A stretch of 64,000 nt of DNA from a virus, in IMG/VR virus record IMGVR_UViG_3300036770_003386, positions 57,852 through 121,851 of that record; one strand, written 5' to 3'. The translations under genes were made by a program, and so were the position numbers. Below, one piece after another: positions 28,822 to 34,361 of the stretch; within the stretch, counting starts at the first letter, position 1; every line of letters begins with the position of its first letter. Below the pieces are notes generated by a model. That model had not been told where the DNA came from and ran no database searches. It was given only the letters and a program-made list of their open reading frames with translations.

Positions 28822-28908
28822 GGTGGTGTGGTGTGAACTGCGATCATCCTACAGGGCAGGTTGGGGGCATCGCTGCCCCCGCTGTGCCACTTCCCCAACT
28901 GTCACCAG
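28822..28908 (-). promoter_or_regulatory. Promoter-hairpin cassette 3
   Basis: Box GTGACAGTTGGGGAAGTGGCAC, then a perfect GGGGGCA/TGCCCCC hairpin (28863-28880), TGTAGG/TAGGAT -10 region, and leader CAGTTCACACCACACCACC before the ATG at 28821. Confidence 0.6.
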
Positions 28909-29366
28909 AGACCTTCTTTAGTCAAACGCACCACAAAAGCGTTAGCGATTGCACCACAATGGGGGCAAATTGTGGCGTATTTGATCTCACTCTTCAGAGA
29001 ATACTTCGTAGAATCGTTATAGTAACGACCAAACTTGAAGCGATAGATTGCACTGAGAGTTTTGAGCAGTTGGCGTTGCTCAATGCTGCCAACTTTATGA
29101 TACATTCCGATGAAATGGCGGAAGTCTGGGAAATAAGACTTAGCGCAACTTTCAAGTTTGTTGATAACTTGCTCCGCCAATTCTTGACCCAAATGTGGTG
29201 TCAATTCTTGAATGGCAAACTTATTGAATGGCAGCAGTTCTTCATCCAAAGTAGAAGAAACTGGTTTTGCCATTGTTTCAGAAACCATGCCTAAGATCTT
29301 GGCGATCTCATCAATTTGTCCCTGAACTTGGTTGCCATTGATAACAACTTGGATGGTGTTGTTCAT
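28902..29366 (-). CDS. Uncharacterised protein with C-terminal zinc-like motif, 154 aa
   Basis: The ATG at 29366 (MNNTIQVVINGNQVQGQ) is used; the frame extends to 29552 through promoter-like sequence. A helical middle (LTPHLGQELAEQVINKLESC) leads to SEIKYATICPHCGAIANAF, with one CPHC pair. No family is recognised. The stop overlaps the first box of cassette 3. Confidence 0.65.
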   Translation of the reverse strand: MNNTIQVVINGNQVQGQIDEIAKILGMVSETMAKPVSSTLDEELLPFNKFAIQELTPHLGQELAEQVINKLESCAKSYFPDFRHFIGMYHKVGSIEQRQLLKTLSAIYRFKFGRYYNDSTKYSLKSEIKYATICPHCGAIANAFVVRLTKEGLW

Positions 29367-29584
29367 CTTGGTGGGGTGGTGAGTCGGCGTCAGTGGTGCG
29401 CCGTTGACGGAATGATGCCCCGCCAGAACCGAGCACCACAACCACCTTTGTGCCACCTTCTGAACTGGCACAGACCTAGCGTTTTTTGTCCCGTCTGGCA
29501 GTATCTTATAGGGACAATCAGATGAGGGGAGGGGTATCCCTGTAGACGACAATACATCGCCACCGCTCCTGCCTTGAAATACTC

Positions 29585-29614
29585 ATTCTCAATAAGACCT
29601 TGCTTATTGAGAAT
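29585..29614. repeat. 12-bp perfect inverted repeat ATTCTCAATAAG
   Basis: Arms 29585-29596 and 29603-29614, loop ACCTTG. An 11-bp related repeat (ATTCTCAATAA / TTATTAAGAAT, one mismatch) occurs at 34570-34597 next to the GIY-YIG gene. Confidence 0.85.
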
Positions 29615-29617
29615 AAG

Positions 29618-29646
29618 AAAAAGGGGATGGACACCACTCCATCCCC
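29618..29646 (-). terminator. Intrinsic terminator
   Basis: 8-bp stem GGGGATGG/CCATCCCC, 8-base loop, T5C tract on the minus strand, downstream of the 62-residue gene. Confidence 0.75.
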
Positions 29647-29744
29647 CCAGTTTCACCTTGACCCCTATGTGCTATGATTATCGGTGCTCTTACGCGCAGG
29701 GTGACTTTTCAACAAGCGGGAGGCAAACCCCTTCCTCCCTTGTC

Positions 29745-29933
29745 TTAGAATTGTATCATCCAGTCTGGGTCATTGTCAAGCGAGACCCAGAAGAAGTAGC
29801 GTTTGTTCATGGATGCAAGGAACATCTTGTTTCCTTTGCTTTGCTCAATGATACAGTGAGCATTGTTCCCCATCATGTTAGCAAAGCGGTTCTTTGCTTT
29901 CTTGGAGATGGGTGTGACTGTTGCGGTTTGCAT
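29745..29933 (-). CDS. Small basic protein, 62 aa
   Basis: ATG at 29933. MQTATVTPISKKAKNRFANM, HCIIEQSKGNKMFLASMNKRYFFWVSL, DPDWMIQF. Probably a small beta-sheet protein; no motif. Downstream lies a double hairpin region. Confidence 0.6.
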   Translation of the reverse strand: MQTATVTPISKKAKNRFANMMGNNAHCIIEQSKGNKMFLASMNKRYFFWVSLDNDPDWMIQF

Positions 29934-29974
29934 GATCTCAATCTCGATGTGTGCAATCTAGTTGGTGATGCAGG

Positions 29975-30048
29975 TCTCGTCGAGATCATGTGTGCCACTA
30001 GATGCAGTGGCACATCTCGTCGAGTTTCTAGAACTGGATCTCGTCTAG
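29975..30048. repeat. CTCGTCGAG dyad cluster, locus 2
   Basis: TCTCGTCGAGAT (29975-29986) and ATCTCGTCGAG (30014-30024) flank a perfect 8-bp hairpin GTGCCACT/AGTGGCAC (29992-30013); a variant GATCTCGTCTAG follows at 30036 inside the 48-residue gene. Confidence 0.75.
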
Positions 30049-30174
30049 GGTTGGAGCAGAATCTTGACTAGATTCACTGCTGTCCATCCCAGCACACAGT
30101 GCATCGAGAATCTCCAGAATCCGTTGCCCATTTTGTCCTTGGCGAAGTTGAGAAATCAGAAGTTGCTTAGTCAT
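30028..30174 (-). CDS. Small protein, 48 aa
   Basis: ATG at 30174, a few bases past the stop of the 59-residue gene. MTKQLLISQLRQGQNGQRIL, EILDALCAGMDSSESSQDSA. A helical N-terminus and acidic Ser-rich tail; similar short proteins occur in other cyanophages as I recall. Confidence 0.6.
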   Translation of the reverse strand: MTKQLLISQLRQGQNGQRILEILDALCAGMDSSESSQDSAPTLDEIQF

Positions 30175-30176
30175 AA

Positions 30177-30356
30177 TCAAACACAAAGATAAGGGAAATT
30201 AGAATCAACAAGTCCAGGAACTGCAGAACTCGTTACTTTAAGTTCAGTTCCATCATCGTACCAACCGTCATTAGAAGAATCATAGACGAGAACCTCTCTG
30301 TCGAGTTGATCCTTGTCGAGAGTCTGAATCATCTGGAGGAGTTGTTGGTAGGTCAT
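30177..30356 (-). CDS. Small acidic protein, 59 aa (MTYQ family, copy 2)
   Basis: MTYQQLLQMIQTLDKDQLDR, EVLVYDSSNDGWYDDGTEL. It is a clear paralogue of the gene immediately upstream (MTYQELLQQLQQLTEEQLNQ, DVCICDS). The stop of that gene and this ATG overlap as TGATG, so both are translated in tandem: a small local duplication. Confidence 0.7.
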   Translation of the reverse strand: MTYQQLLQMIQTLDKDQLDREVLVYDSSNDGWYDDGTELKVTSSAVPGLVDSNFPYLCV

Positions 30357-30553
30357 CAGAAACGAATGATAGGGTGATCAACATCGAGGACATCACATTC
30401 CTCAGTTGCAAATACAAACTCTACACCATCCTGATAATACTCTGCGTCAGTATCATCACCACAGTCAAACTTAGAATCGCAGATGCAAACATCCTGATTC
30501 AGTTGTTCTTCTGTGAGTTGCTGTAACTGTTGCAGAAGTTCTTGGTAGGTCAT
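30356..30553 (-). CDS. Small acidic protein, 65 aa (MTYQ family, copy 1)
   Basis: The ATG at 30553 is used rather than 30811, because the extension would run through cassette 4 and the next gene. MTYQELLQQLQQLTEEQLNQ then an acidic CDSKFDCGDDTDAEYY and FVFATEECDVLDVDHP. The family appears in many cyanophages; function unknown. Confidence 0.7.
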   Translation of the reverse strand: MTYQELLQQLQQLTEEQLNQDVCICDSKFDCGDDTDAEYYQDGVEFVFATEECDVLDVDHPIIRF

Positions 30554-30634
30554 GAGGTGTCTCAGGAACAAAGGTAGTATGGCAGGGATCTTGGGGAAGA
30601 TCAAGACCCCTGTGTGCCAGTTGTCAGACTGGTT
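30554..30634 (-). promoter_or_regulatory. Promoter-hairpin cassette 4
   Basis: Box CAGTCTGACAACTGGCACAC holds the upstream TGA. Hairpin GGGG/CCCC (30593-30610) carries the -35 TTGATC (30599-30604) in its loop; 17 bases further is the -10 CATACT (30576-30581). A clear copy of the cassette. Confidence 0.75.
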
Positions 30635-30881
30635 TCTTGATTTGAAGAAACACCATTTGAATCGGTTCACCTTGAATGTGAAAGAACACATAATTGGGGT
30701 GAACTTCAATGTCACCATCAACAGTGGAAAAATCAACATAATCATTCCCATCATTGTCGGCAATGTAAGGATTGTCATCCGTATCATAACCAACAAAGTA
30801 GAGCGTATCATTCACGCAGACAGCATAAGCATCTGCCAGAAGATTGTGAAACTGTTCAAGAGTGATGGTGGTGTTAGTCAT
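30624..30881 (-). CDS. Uncharacterised acidic protein, 85 aa
   Basis: MTNTTITLEQFHNLLADAYA, TLYFVGYDTDDNPYIADNDG, DGDIEVHPNYVFFHI. Asp/Asn-rich loops and a beta-sheet C-terminus. Last gene of a six-gene run in which every stop overlaps the next start; its stop is inside cassette 4. Confidence 0.7.
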   Translation of the reverse strand: MTNTTITLEQFHNLLADAYAVCVNDTLYFVGYDTDDNPYIADNDGNDYVDFSTVDGDIEVHPNYVFFHIQGEPIQMVFLQIKKPV

Positions 30882-31033
30882 TTCAGGAGTTGGGTGAAGT
30901 TGTCAACGACAATTTGGCAGGCAAGATCTTGAACCTCTGAGAGGTAGTCTACCTCACCGAACTGTGATTCTAGCAGGCAGATCAGGTCATTCTGGATCTG
31001 TTCACGAACTGAAATAATGTCAGTTTGGGTCAT
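30878..31033 (-). CDS. Small helical protein, 51 aa
   Basis: MTQTDIISVREQIQNDLICL, LESQFGEVDYLSEVQDLAC. Predicted all-helical. Its stop and the next ATG overlap as ATGA; its ATG overlaps the upstream stop as TGATG. Confidence 0.65.
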   Translation of the reverse strand: MTQTDIISVREQIQNDLICLLESQFGEVDYLSEVQDLACQIVVDNFTQLLK

Positions 31034-31362
31034 CACACGTTGGCGGGGTGATTGACAATTTGGTCTTCAATTTGGTTAGCAAGTTCTTCCATGAACTCAC
31101 GGTCTTCGCCATCCTCAAACTGTGCGTTGTTTCGCACAATTCGCATCAGGAAGTCAATCTGTTCGTCGGTGAAGTGATACTCTTTGAGTGTGTCACAGGG
31201 GAGAATTGAAGTGGCAAAGTCTAAAGAAATCTTGCTTCTTGCTGACAGTTGATGAAGTTTAACATCATCAACATTCAGAACTACATTTTCAGTTTTTGGT
31301 AGAAGTTCTTGAAAAGATTTCAGTGTGAGATAGATGTAATCCAGTTTCTCTTGTGAAGTCAT
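31033..31362 (-). CDS. Uncharacterised helical protein, 109 aa
   Basis: The ATG at 31362 (MTSQEKLDYIYLTLKSFQ) is chosen over 31398, since it overlaps the stop of the upstream 42-residue gene (ATGA). Contains FHFTDEQIDFLMRIVRN-type helix (YHFTDEQIDFLMRIVRNNAQ), a phrase also seen in the 52-residue gene at 40739 (FHFTDEQIDVLLEAL), so the two may share a fold. Confidence 0.7.
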   Translation of the reverse strand: MTSQEKLDYIYLTLKSFQELLPKTENVVLNVDDVKLHQLSARSKISLDFATSILPCDTLKEYHFTDEQIDFLMRIVRNNAQFEDGEDREFMEELANQIEDQIVNHPANV

Positions 31363-31487
31363 TTTCTCAGAGGAGAATTGAAGTAACGAGTGAAGCATAG
31401 CACCAGAATGATGCCAGTGGAGATGACACCGACCAGTCCGAGAACTGTCACAGTGTCGCCAGCGAAAGTGTAAGTGTCAGGTGTCAT
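31359..31487 (-). CDS. Single-pass membrane peptide, 42 aa
   Basis: MTPDTYTFAGDTVTVLGLVG, then a hydrophobic span VISTGIILVLCF and a basic tail RYFNSPLRK. One transmembrane helix with the basic end probably cytoplasmic. Coupled by ATGA overlaps on both sides. Confidence 0.65.
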   Translation of the reverse strand: MTPDTYTFAGDTVTVLGLVGVISTGIILVLCFTRYFNSPLRK

Positions 31488-31609
31488 TTCTTATCAGGAG
31501 GATGAACGGATGAAGGATCATAAAGACCACCATAACCGCTGCGGTCTTCAAGATACCAGAGGATAGAAAAGGTGGAGAGAATTACTCCACCCAGAATCAA
31601 TGTTACCAT
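31484..31609 (-). CDS. Single-pass membrane peptide, 41 aa
   Basis: MVTLILGGVILSTFSILWYL is a transmembrane helix, followed by a polar EDRSGYGGLYDPSSVHPPDK tail. Pairs with the next 42-residue membrane peptide; both are coupled by overlapping stop/start codons, hinting at a two-subunit membrane element. Confidence 0.65.
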   Translation of the reverse strand: MVTLILGGVILSTFSILWYLEDRSGYGGLYDPSSVHPPDKK

Positions 31610-31776
31610 CAATCCTCCTCATCAAAGAGAGCATGAATCTTGTTCCTGATAGCATAAACATCTTCAGGATTGAACAGATCATCATCGAGTGCATTACCGA
31701 TGAAGTTGTAGATCAGATCCCACTGATCTTCGGTGAAGAGTTGGCGGTAGACTTGCTTGGAGAGTGTGTCTGCCAT
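31609..31776 (-). CDS. Small acidic helical protein, 55 aa
   Basis: MADTLSKQVYRQLFTEDQWD, LIYNFIGNALDDDLFNPEDV. First gene of the coupled six-gene run 31776 to 30624, directly behind cassette 5. Confidence 0.7.
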   Translation of the reverse strand: MADTLSKQVYRQLFTEDQWDLIYNFIGNALDDDLFNPEDVYAIRNKIHALFDEED

Positions 31777-31860
31777 GGGGTTGGTGTCTCAGGAACAAAG
31801 GTAATGTAGAACGGATTGGGGGGAAAGTCAACCCCCCAGTGCCAGTGCTCAGAGTGTCAC
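31777..31860 (-). promoter_or_regulatory. Promoter-hairpin cassette 5 (clearest copy)
   Basis: Box GTGACACTCTGAGCACTGGC includes the upstream stop. Hairpin GGGGGG/CCCCCC (31818-31837) presents the -35 TTGACT (31826-31831) in its 8-base loop, and exactly 17 bases on is the -10 TACATT (31803-31808). Leader CCTGAGACACCAACCCC, then the ATG. Confidence 0.75.
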
Positions 31861-31983
31861 ATCACTCTGAAGGAACTGTTCCCAAGACTGCTCCTCTTCT
31901 TCTCCATCCCACAGTTCGGGAATGTCGAAGATCTCACCAGGAGCATCTTGAATCTCAGACCAAAAATCGGTGTCGAAGTCCAT
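31849..31983 (-). CDS. Small acidic protein, 44 aa
   Basis: MDFDTDFWSEIQDAPGEIFD, IPELWDGEEEEQSWEQFLQS. Net charge strongly negative with aromatic residues, a composition seen in DNA-mimic or inhibitor peptides, but no specific match. Its last codons (DVTL, stop) are the first box of cassette 5. A single-gene unit between two cassettes. Confidence 0.6.
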   Translation of the reverse strand: MDFDTDFWSEIQDAPGEIFDIPELWDGEEEEQSWEQFLQSDVTL

Positions 31984-32066
31984 AAGAGGTGTGGTTGACG
32001 ACAAGGGAACAATAAACGAAAAAGGGGGCGTTGCCGCCCCCCAGTGTGCCAGTTATCAGACTTCCA
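31984..32066 (-). promoter_or_regulatory. Promoter-hairpin cassette 6
   Basis: Box GTGGAAGTCTGATAACTGGC includes the upstream TGA; perfect GGGGGCG/CGCCCCC hairpin, then -10-like TATTGT (32010-32015) and a short leader to the ATG at 31983. Confidence 0.6.
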
Positions 32067-32277
32067 CAAGTGCTTCGCTCTTGCGGGCGCGGTGAATGTA
32101 GGAACCCACCGAACCCTCAGGATCAGCAATCACTTGCTCCAGACTTGCAATGAAACCTGAAGGATCAGCAGCACGGAAGGTGTACTGCTTTTCACCACTG
32201 GTAAACTGGATGTTCACCTGATCACCGTCCACGCTCAGGTCAGAGATGGCGGTGCTGTTGATTTTGAAGTTACGCAT
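32056..32277 (-). CDS. KTSC-like protein, 73 aa
   Basis: The ATG at 32277 is used; the longer frame would run back through the tRNA-Leu gene. MRNFKINSTAISDLSVDGDQ, VNIQFTSGEKQYTFRAADPS, then a helix and GSVGSYIHRARKS. The order S-x-I, F-x-S-G-x-x-Y-x-F, S-x-G-x-x-I fits the KTSC fold. Immediately downstream of the tRNA pair. Confidence 0.65.
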   Translation of the reverse strand: MRNFKINSTAISDLSVDGDQVNIQFTSGEKQYTFRAADPSGFIASLEQVIADPEGSVGSYIHRARKSEALVEV

Positions 32278-32323
32278 GATGTTGTTTTGGATTTTGTAGG
32301 ATAATAGGCACACTGTGTGCCAG
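32278..32323 (-). promoter_or_regulatory. Promoter-hairpin cassette 7, abutting tRNA-Leu
   Basis: The conserved ACTGGCACA begins at the 3' end of tRNA-Leu. Perfect hairpin GGCACA/TGTGCC (32307-32321), -10 TATTAT (32301-32306). Here the upstream partner is a tRNA instead of a stop codon. Confidence 0.6.
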
Positions 32324-32407
32324 TAGGGCGAGGGAGACTTGAACTCCCACGGGCATAAGCCCAACAGATTTTAAGTCTGGTGTGTCTACCGATTCCACCA
32401 CCGCCCC
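32324..32407 (-). tRNA. tRNA-Leu (UAA)
   Basis: 84 bases. Acceptor GGGGCGG pairs with TCGCCCT (G-U at the ends), D-arm GTGGAATCGGTAGACAC as in tRNA-Leu, anticodon loop CTTAAAA with anticodon TAA, a long variable arm (GGGCTTATGCCC) typical of class II tRNAs, and T-arm GGGAG-TTCAAGT-CTCCC. CCA is not encoded. Expressed from the palindromic promoter just upstream. Confidence 0.93.
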
Positions 32408-32415
32408 GTGGTATG

Positions 32416-32448
32416 TGACAATCATAGCAAGACCTGCTATGATTGTCA
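32416..32448. promoter_or_regulatory. Palindromic promoter between two tRNA genes
   Basis: TGACAATCATAGCA (32416-32429) and its exact reverse complement (32435-32448) form a 14-bp stem with a 5-base loop. On the minus strand the same bases give TTGACA (32444-32449), 17 bases, TATGAT (32421-32426), a near-perfect sigma-70 promoter for tRNA-Leu. The plus strand gives GTGACA-17-TATGAT, so it is nearly symmetric. Confidence 0.8.
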
Positions 32449-32450
32449 AG

Positions 32451-32524
32451 TGCAGGTTGTCAGGATCGAACTGACCTCTGCCGATTTATGAGATCGGTCC
32501 CTTCAACCAGATGGGTAAACCTGC
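32451..32524 (-). tRNA. tRNA with CAU anticodon (Met or Ile2)
   Basis: 74 bases. Perfect 7-bp acceptor GCAGGTT/AACCTGC, D-arm CCC...GGG with GG in the loop, anticodon stem CCGAT/ATCGG with loop CTCATAA, T-arm GTCAG-TTCGATC-CTGAC. Elongator Met versus lysidine-modified Ile cannot be decided from the anticodon alone; the first pair G-C argues against initiator Met. CCA is not encoded. Its 5' 22 bases overlap the end of the HNH gene. Confidence 0.9.
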
Positions 32525-32934
32525 TCGCTTAAGAACTCTTCCCAACTGCCCCCATAGTGTAGCATATGATGGCAGTTATGGCAAAGGAGATCGCATTTAT
32601 CAACTTCCTCCTTGATAAGTTCCCATCGTCGATTTGCGAAACTTCTCCCATCAAGTTTTAGTTCTTTTTGAGATGGATCTCGATGATGAAAACATAAAGT
32701 TGCTGGTCTATCTTCACCGCATGTTTGACACTTACCACCTTTGTATTGAAGTGCTTTCCATTTGTTGGAATATGCTCTTCCTTTTTGTTCGGTATAAGTG
32801 TTCCTGTCCTTGATTACGGGATCGTTTTTATACCTCCATTTGGCACGACAACTTTCATTACAATAAAGTTTTGCTCTGCCACCCTTTCTTTCGTGTTGGG
32901 GAACCTCTAATCCACAAGATTTGCAGACAATCAT
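32503..32934 (-). CDS. HNH endonuclease with N-terminal zinc finger
   Basis: 143 residues. N-terminal CKSCG...CNESCRAKW finger, then CQTCGEDRPATLCFHHRDPSQ, and EVDKCDLLCHNCHHMLHYGG: HNH core with H-H-(R)-D-P and the CxxC pairs that hold the structural zinc. Such free-standing HNH genes are commonly mobile and often sit beside tRNA genes; here the stop codon lies inside tRNA-CAU. Starts 28 bases after the 155-residue gene and probably shares cassette 8. Confidence 0.85.
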   Translation of the reverse strand: MIVCKSCGLEVPQHERKGGRAKLYCNESCRAKWRYKNDPVIKDRNTYTEQKGRAYSNKWKALQYKGGKCQTCGEDRPATLCFHHRDPSQKELKLDGRSFANRRWELIKEEVDKCDLLCHNCHHMLHYGGSWEEFLSEQVYPSG

Positions 32935-32961
32935 TTTTTATGAAGATAAACATATACCTAA

Positions 32962-33429
32962 TTATGCTGTCACATAGTTAGGAATCTCTACGAGTTCCAC
33001 AGGTGCCTTATAGTTGTTCTTATAGCACTTCCAGTTATCGTCGAGATTATACAGATAAGCGTACTCTTCCCCACAAAGATTTCCAGATACAAACTCGTCG
33101 AAACTTGTATGAGCGATCTCTAGTTCCTCACCACGCTCTGTGTAATAGAGTGGTTGAGGTTCACGATCATCCTCATACATCAGATAACCTGCGGCATCAT
33201 GAACATATTCTCCCTTCTCATCGCGGACGGGAATATCATGATTCCATGTGCCACGAGTTCGAAGATGTGACATTGAACCACCGTCGATGAGTTCTTTTAC
33301 ATCTTCACGGTTCTGATAGTGTTCTACCAGGATTTTTCCGTTGTGTGATACATAACCATCCCAGTGGCAGTAAACACTAACCACAGTGTGGTCAGGAAGT
33401 TCGATACCAATGCGTGAGCGAGTTGCCAT
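32962..33429 (-). CDS. Uncharacterised protein, MATRxRIGIE family, 155 aa
   Basis: MATRSRIGIELPDHTVVSVY, CHWDGYVSHNGKILVEHYQN, LIDGGSMSHL, EEYAYLYNLDDNWKCYKN. A widespread phage/bacterial family of unknown role with an N-terminal beta-sheet. A second copy at 45776 (MATRGRIGIELSDGSVLSSY, HHWDSYPEWLG) keeps the order of all blocks, including EEYAYLYTL. Placed behind cassette 8. Confidence 0.8.
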   Translation of the reverse strand: MATRSRIGIELPDHTVVSVYCHWDGYVSHNGKILVEHYQNREDVKELIDGGSMSHLRTRGTWNHDIPVRDEKGEYVHDAAGYLMYEDDREPQPLYYTERGEELEIAHTSFDEFVSGNLCGEEYAYLYNLDDNWKCYKNNYKAPVELVEIPNYVTA

Positions 33430-33510
33430 GGTGTGTTGGTGAACTGTGAGAATTATAGGGCACTCAGAGAGGTGTCTGTGTGCCCCGTGGACAGTTTTCA
33501 GAGTGTCACA
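33430..33510 (-). promoter_or_regulatory. Promoter-hairpin cassette 8
   Basis: Box GTGACACTCTGAAAACTGTC overlaps the upstream stop; hairpin GGGCAC/GTGCCC (33458-33485); -10 TATAAT (33452-33457); leader CAGTTCACCAACACACC before the ATG. Confidence 0.65.
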
Positions 33511-33688
33511 GAAGGTCTTCGTACTCCCCAGAGTCCAGAGCGTCCTCCAGGGCGATCACAAGACCGTCGAAGTCCTCTGACGATGGTAGCACACCGATGA
33601 GGAGATCGACAAGACCACCGTACTCCTCACGGAGTTCGTTCAGGTACTCAGTGCGGTTTGCGTAACCGTTCTCAACGTAGATCGACAT
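33506..33688 (-). CDS. Small acidic protein, 60 aa
   Basis: MSIYVENGYANRTEYLNELR, EEYGGLVDLLIGVLPSSEDF, ending in an acidic helix. Pattern of a helical protein; no family recognised. Ends LL-stop in the first box of cassette 8. Confidence 0.65.
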   Translation of the reverse strand: MSIYVENGYANRTEYLNELREEYGGLVDLLIGVLPSSEDFDGLVIALEDALDSGEYEDLL

Positions 33689-33722
33689 GAGTGGTTCAGG
33701 TGTTGAACGAGTTCAATCTACA

Positions 33723-33950
33723 TCAGAAAAACGTGAGTTGTGTCATCCCATCAGACAGTTCAGGTTTTGGCATAAGGAGACTCCTCAACCGTTCCAGATG
33801 TGATATCCTGTCGTGCTCTTTTGCCTCTTGACAAAAATCAACAGGTACACCATGCTCAGTGTTAAAGAACCCATAAGAATCCACATTGGCTTTATATAAT
33901 GCCGAATCCTTATAATAATACACCCAGTTCTCATCAATGAAAAATTTCAA
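33723..33950 (-). CDS. Uncharacterised protein, 75 aa, TTG start
   Basis: KFFIDENWVYYYKDSALYKA, then VDFCQEAKEHDRISHLERLR. The first codon is TTG; it overlaps the TGA of the 47-residue gene as TTGA, which supports coupled initiation at this rare start. No family recognised. Confidence 0.6.
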   Translation of the reverse strand: MKFFIDENWVYYYKDSALYKANVDSYGFFNTEHGVPVDFCQEAKEHDRISHLERLRSLLMPKPELSDGMTQLTFF

Positions 33951-34090
33951 AATGGATCAAACTCCTCTGTGCTTACGTGTACACTCTCATCACCTTCTAA
34001 CTCTAGAAGATCTTTCCAGTCTATATCATACACATCTAGATCATCATAACAGTCTATATCTAGAGTGACAATGACCCTGCGTTTCTGCAT
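33947..34090 (-). CDS. Small acidic protein, 47 aa
   Basis: MQKRRVIVTLDIDCYDDLDV, YDIDWKDLLELEGDESVHVS. A strand followed by an acidic helix. The DLD/DLL repeats again use GATCTAGA-like codons similar to the local dyad motif. Confidence 0.6.
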   Translation of the reverse strand: MQKRRVIVTLDIDCYDDLDVYDIDWKDLLELEGDESVHVSTEEFDPF

Positions 34091-34127
34091 TAGCATAAGA
34101 ACTCGATGTAATGTGTACTAGATTCTA

Positions 34128-34283
34128 TCATGCATAGTGTCGATATGCAAGATCTTGATAATCTTGCCCATCGCGTGCATAATCCTCGTCGAGATCTGAT
34201 GTGCCTAGTTCGGCATATGTATCTTCGTCGAGATCTGCATAATCATTGCTGTATGTATAGTCGAGATCGTAGTCGTCGTACAT
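34128..34283 (-). CDS. Tyr/Asp-rich peptide built on DLDE repeats, 51 aa
   Basis: MYDDYDLDYTYSNDYADLDE, then SDLDEDYARDGQDYQDLAY. Highly acidic. Three DLD units are encoded by the GATCTCGACGA sequence that elsewhere is a non-coding dyad, so the repeat has been captured as coding sequence. Promoter TTGAAT-17-TACAAT lies 24 bases upstream. Likely disordered; role unknown. Confidence 0.55.
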   Translation of the reverse strand: MYDDYDLDYTYSNDYADLDEDTYAELGTSDLDEDYARDGQDYQDLAYRHYA

Positions 34284-34361
34284 AACTCGTCGAGATAACT
34301 GTGTTTATTGTACCATAAAACTCGACTAGATTCAAGCGAGTGTGCCAGTCTCGTCGAGATT
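34184..34361. repeat. CTCGTCGAG dyad cluster, locus 3
   Basis: Copies at about 34184, 34224, 34286 and 34349 plus variants CTCGACTAGAT (34321) and AGTCGAGAT (34258). Some lie in the 51-residue coding sequence, others in its promoter region. Confidence 0.75.
34307..34335 (-). promoter_or_regulatory. Sigma-70-type promoter of the DLDE peptide gene
   Basis: Minus strand TTGAAT (34330-34335), 17 bases, TACAAT (34307-34312). A dyad copy (CTAGTCGAG) lies inside the spacer, a natural position for an operator. Confidence 0.6.

Larger units (their letters stand above)
29367..29744 (-). promoter_or_regulatory. Spacer with terminator, inverted repeat and cassette-like box
   Basis: No gene. Minus-strand order: hairpin GGGAGG/CCTCCC (29719-29741), terminator-like GGGGATGG/CCATCCCC with T5 (29618-29646), inverted repeat ATTCTCAATAAG (29585-29614), TATAAG -10 near 29507, two GGCACA boxes near 29450-29470, then the CA-rich leader. 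Confidence 0.5.

Noticed and set aside
29650-29745. Possible third tRNA
   Set aside because: Cloverleaf arms do not close; the stems are explained by GGGAGG/CCTCCC hairpin and terminator.
29574-30071. 165-residue plus-strand frame
   Set aside because: Crosses a terminator, the 62-residue gene and the dyad cluster; minus-strand signals explain the region better.
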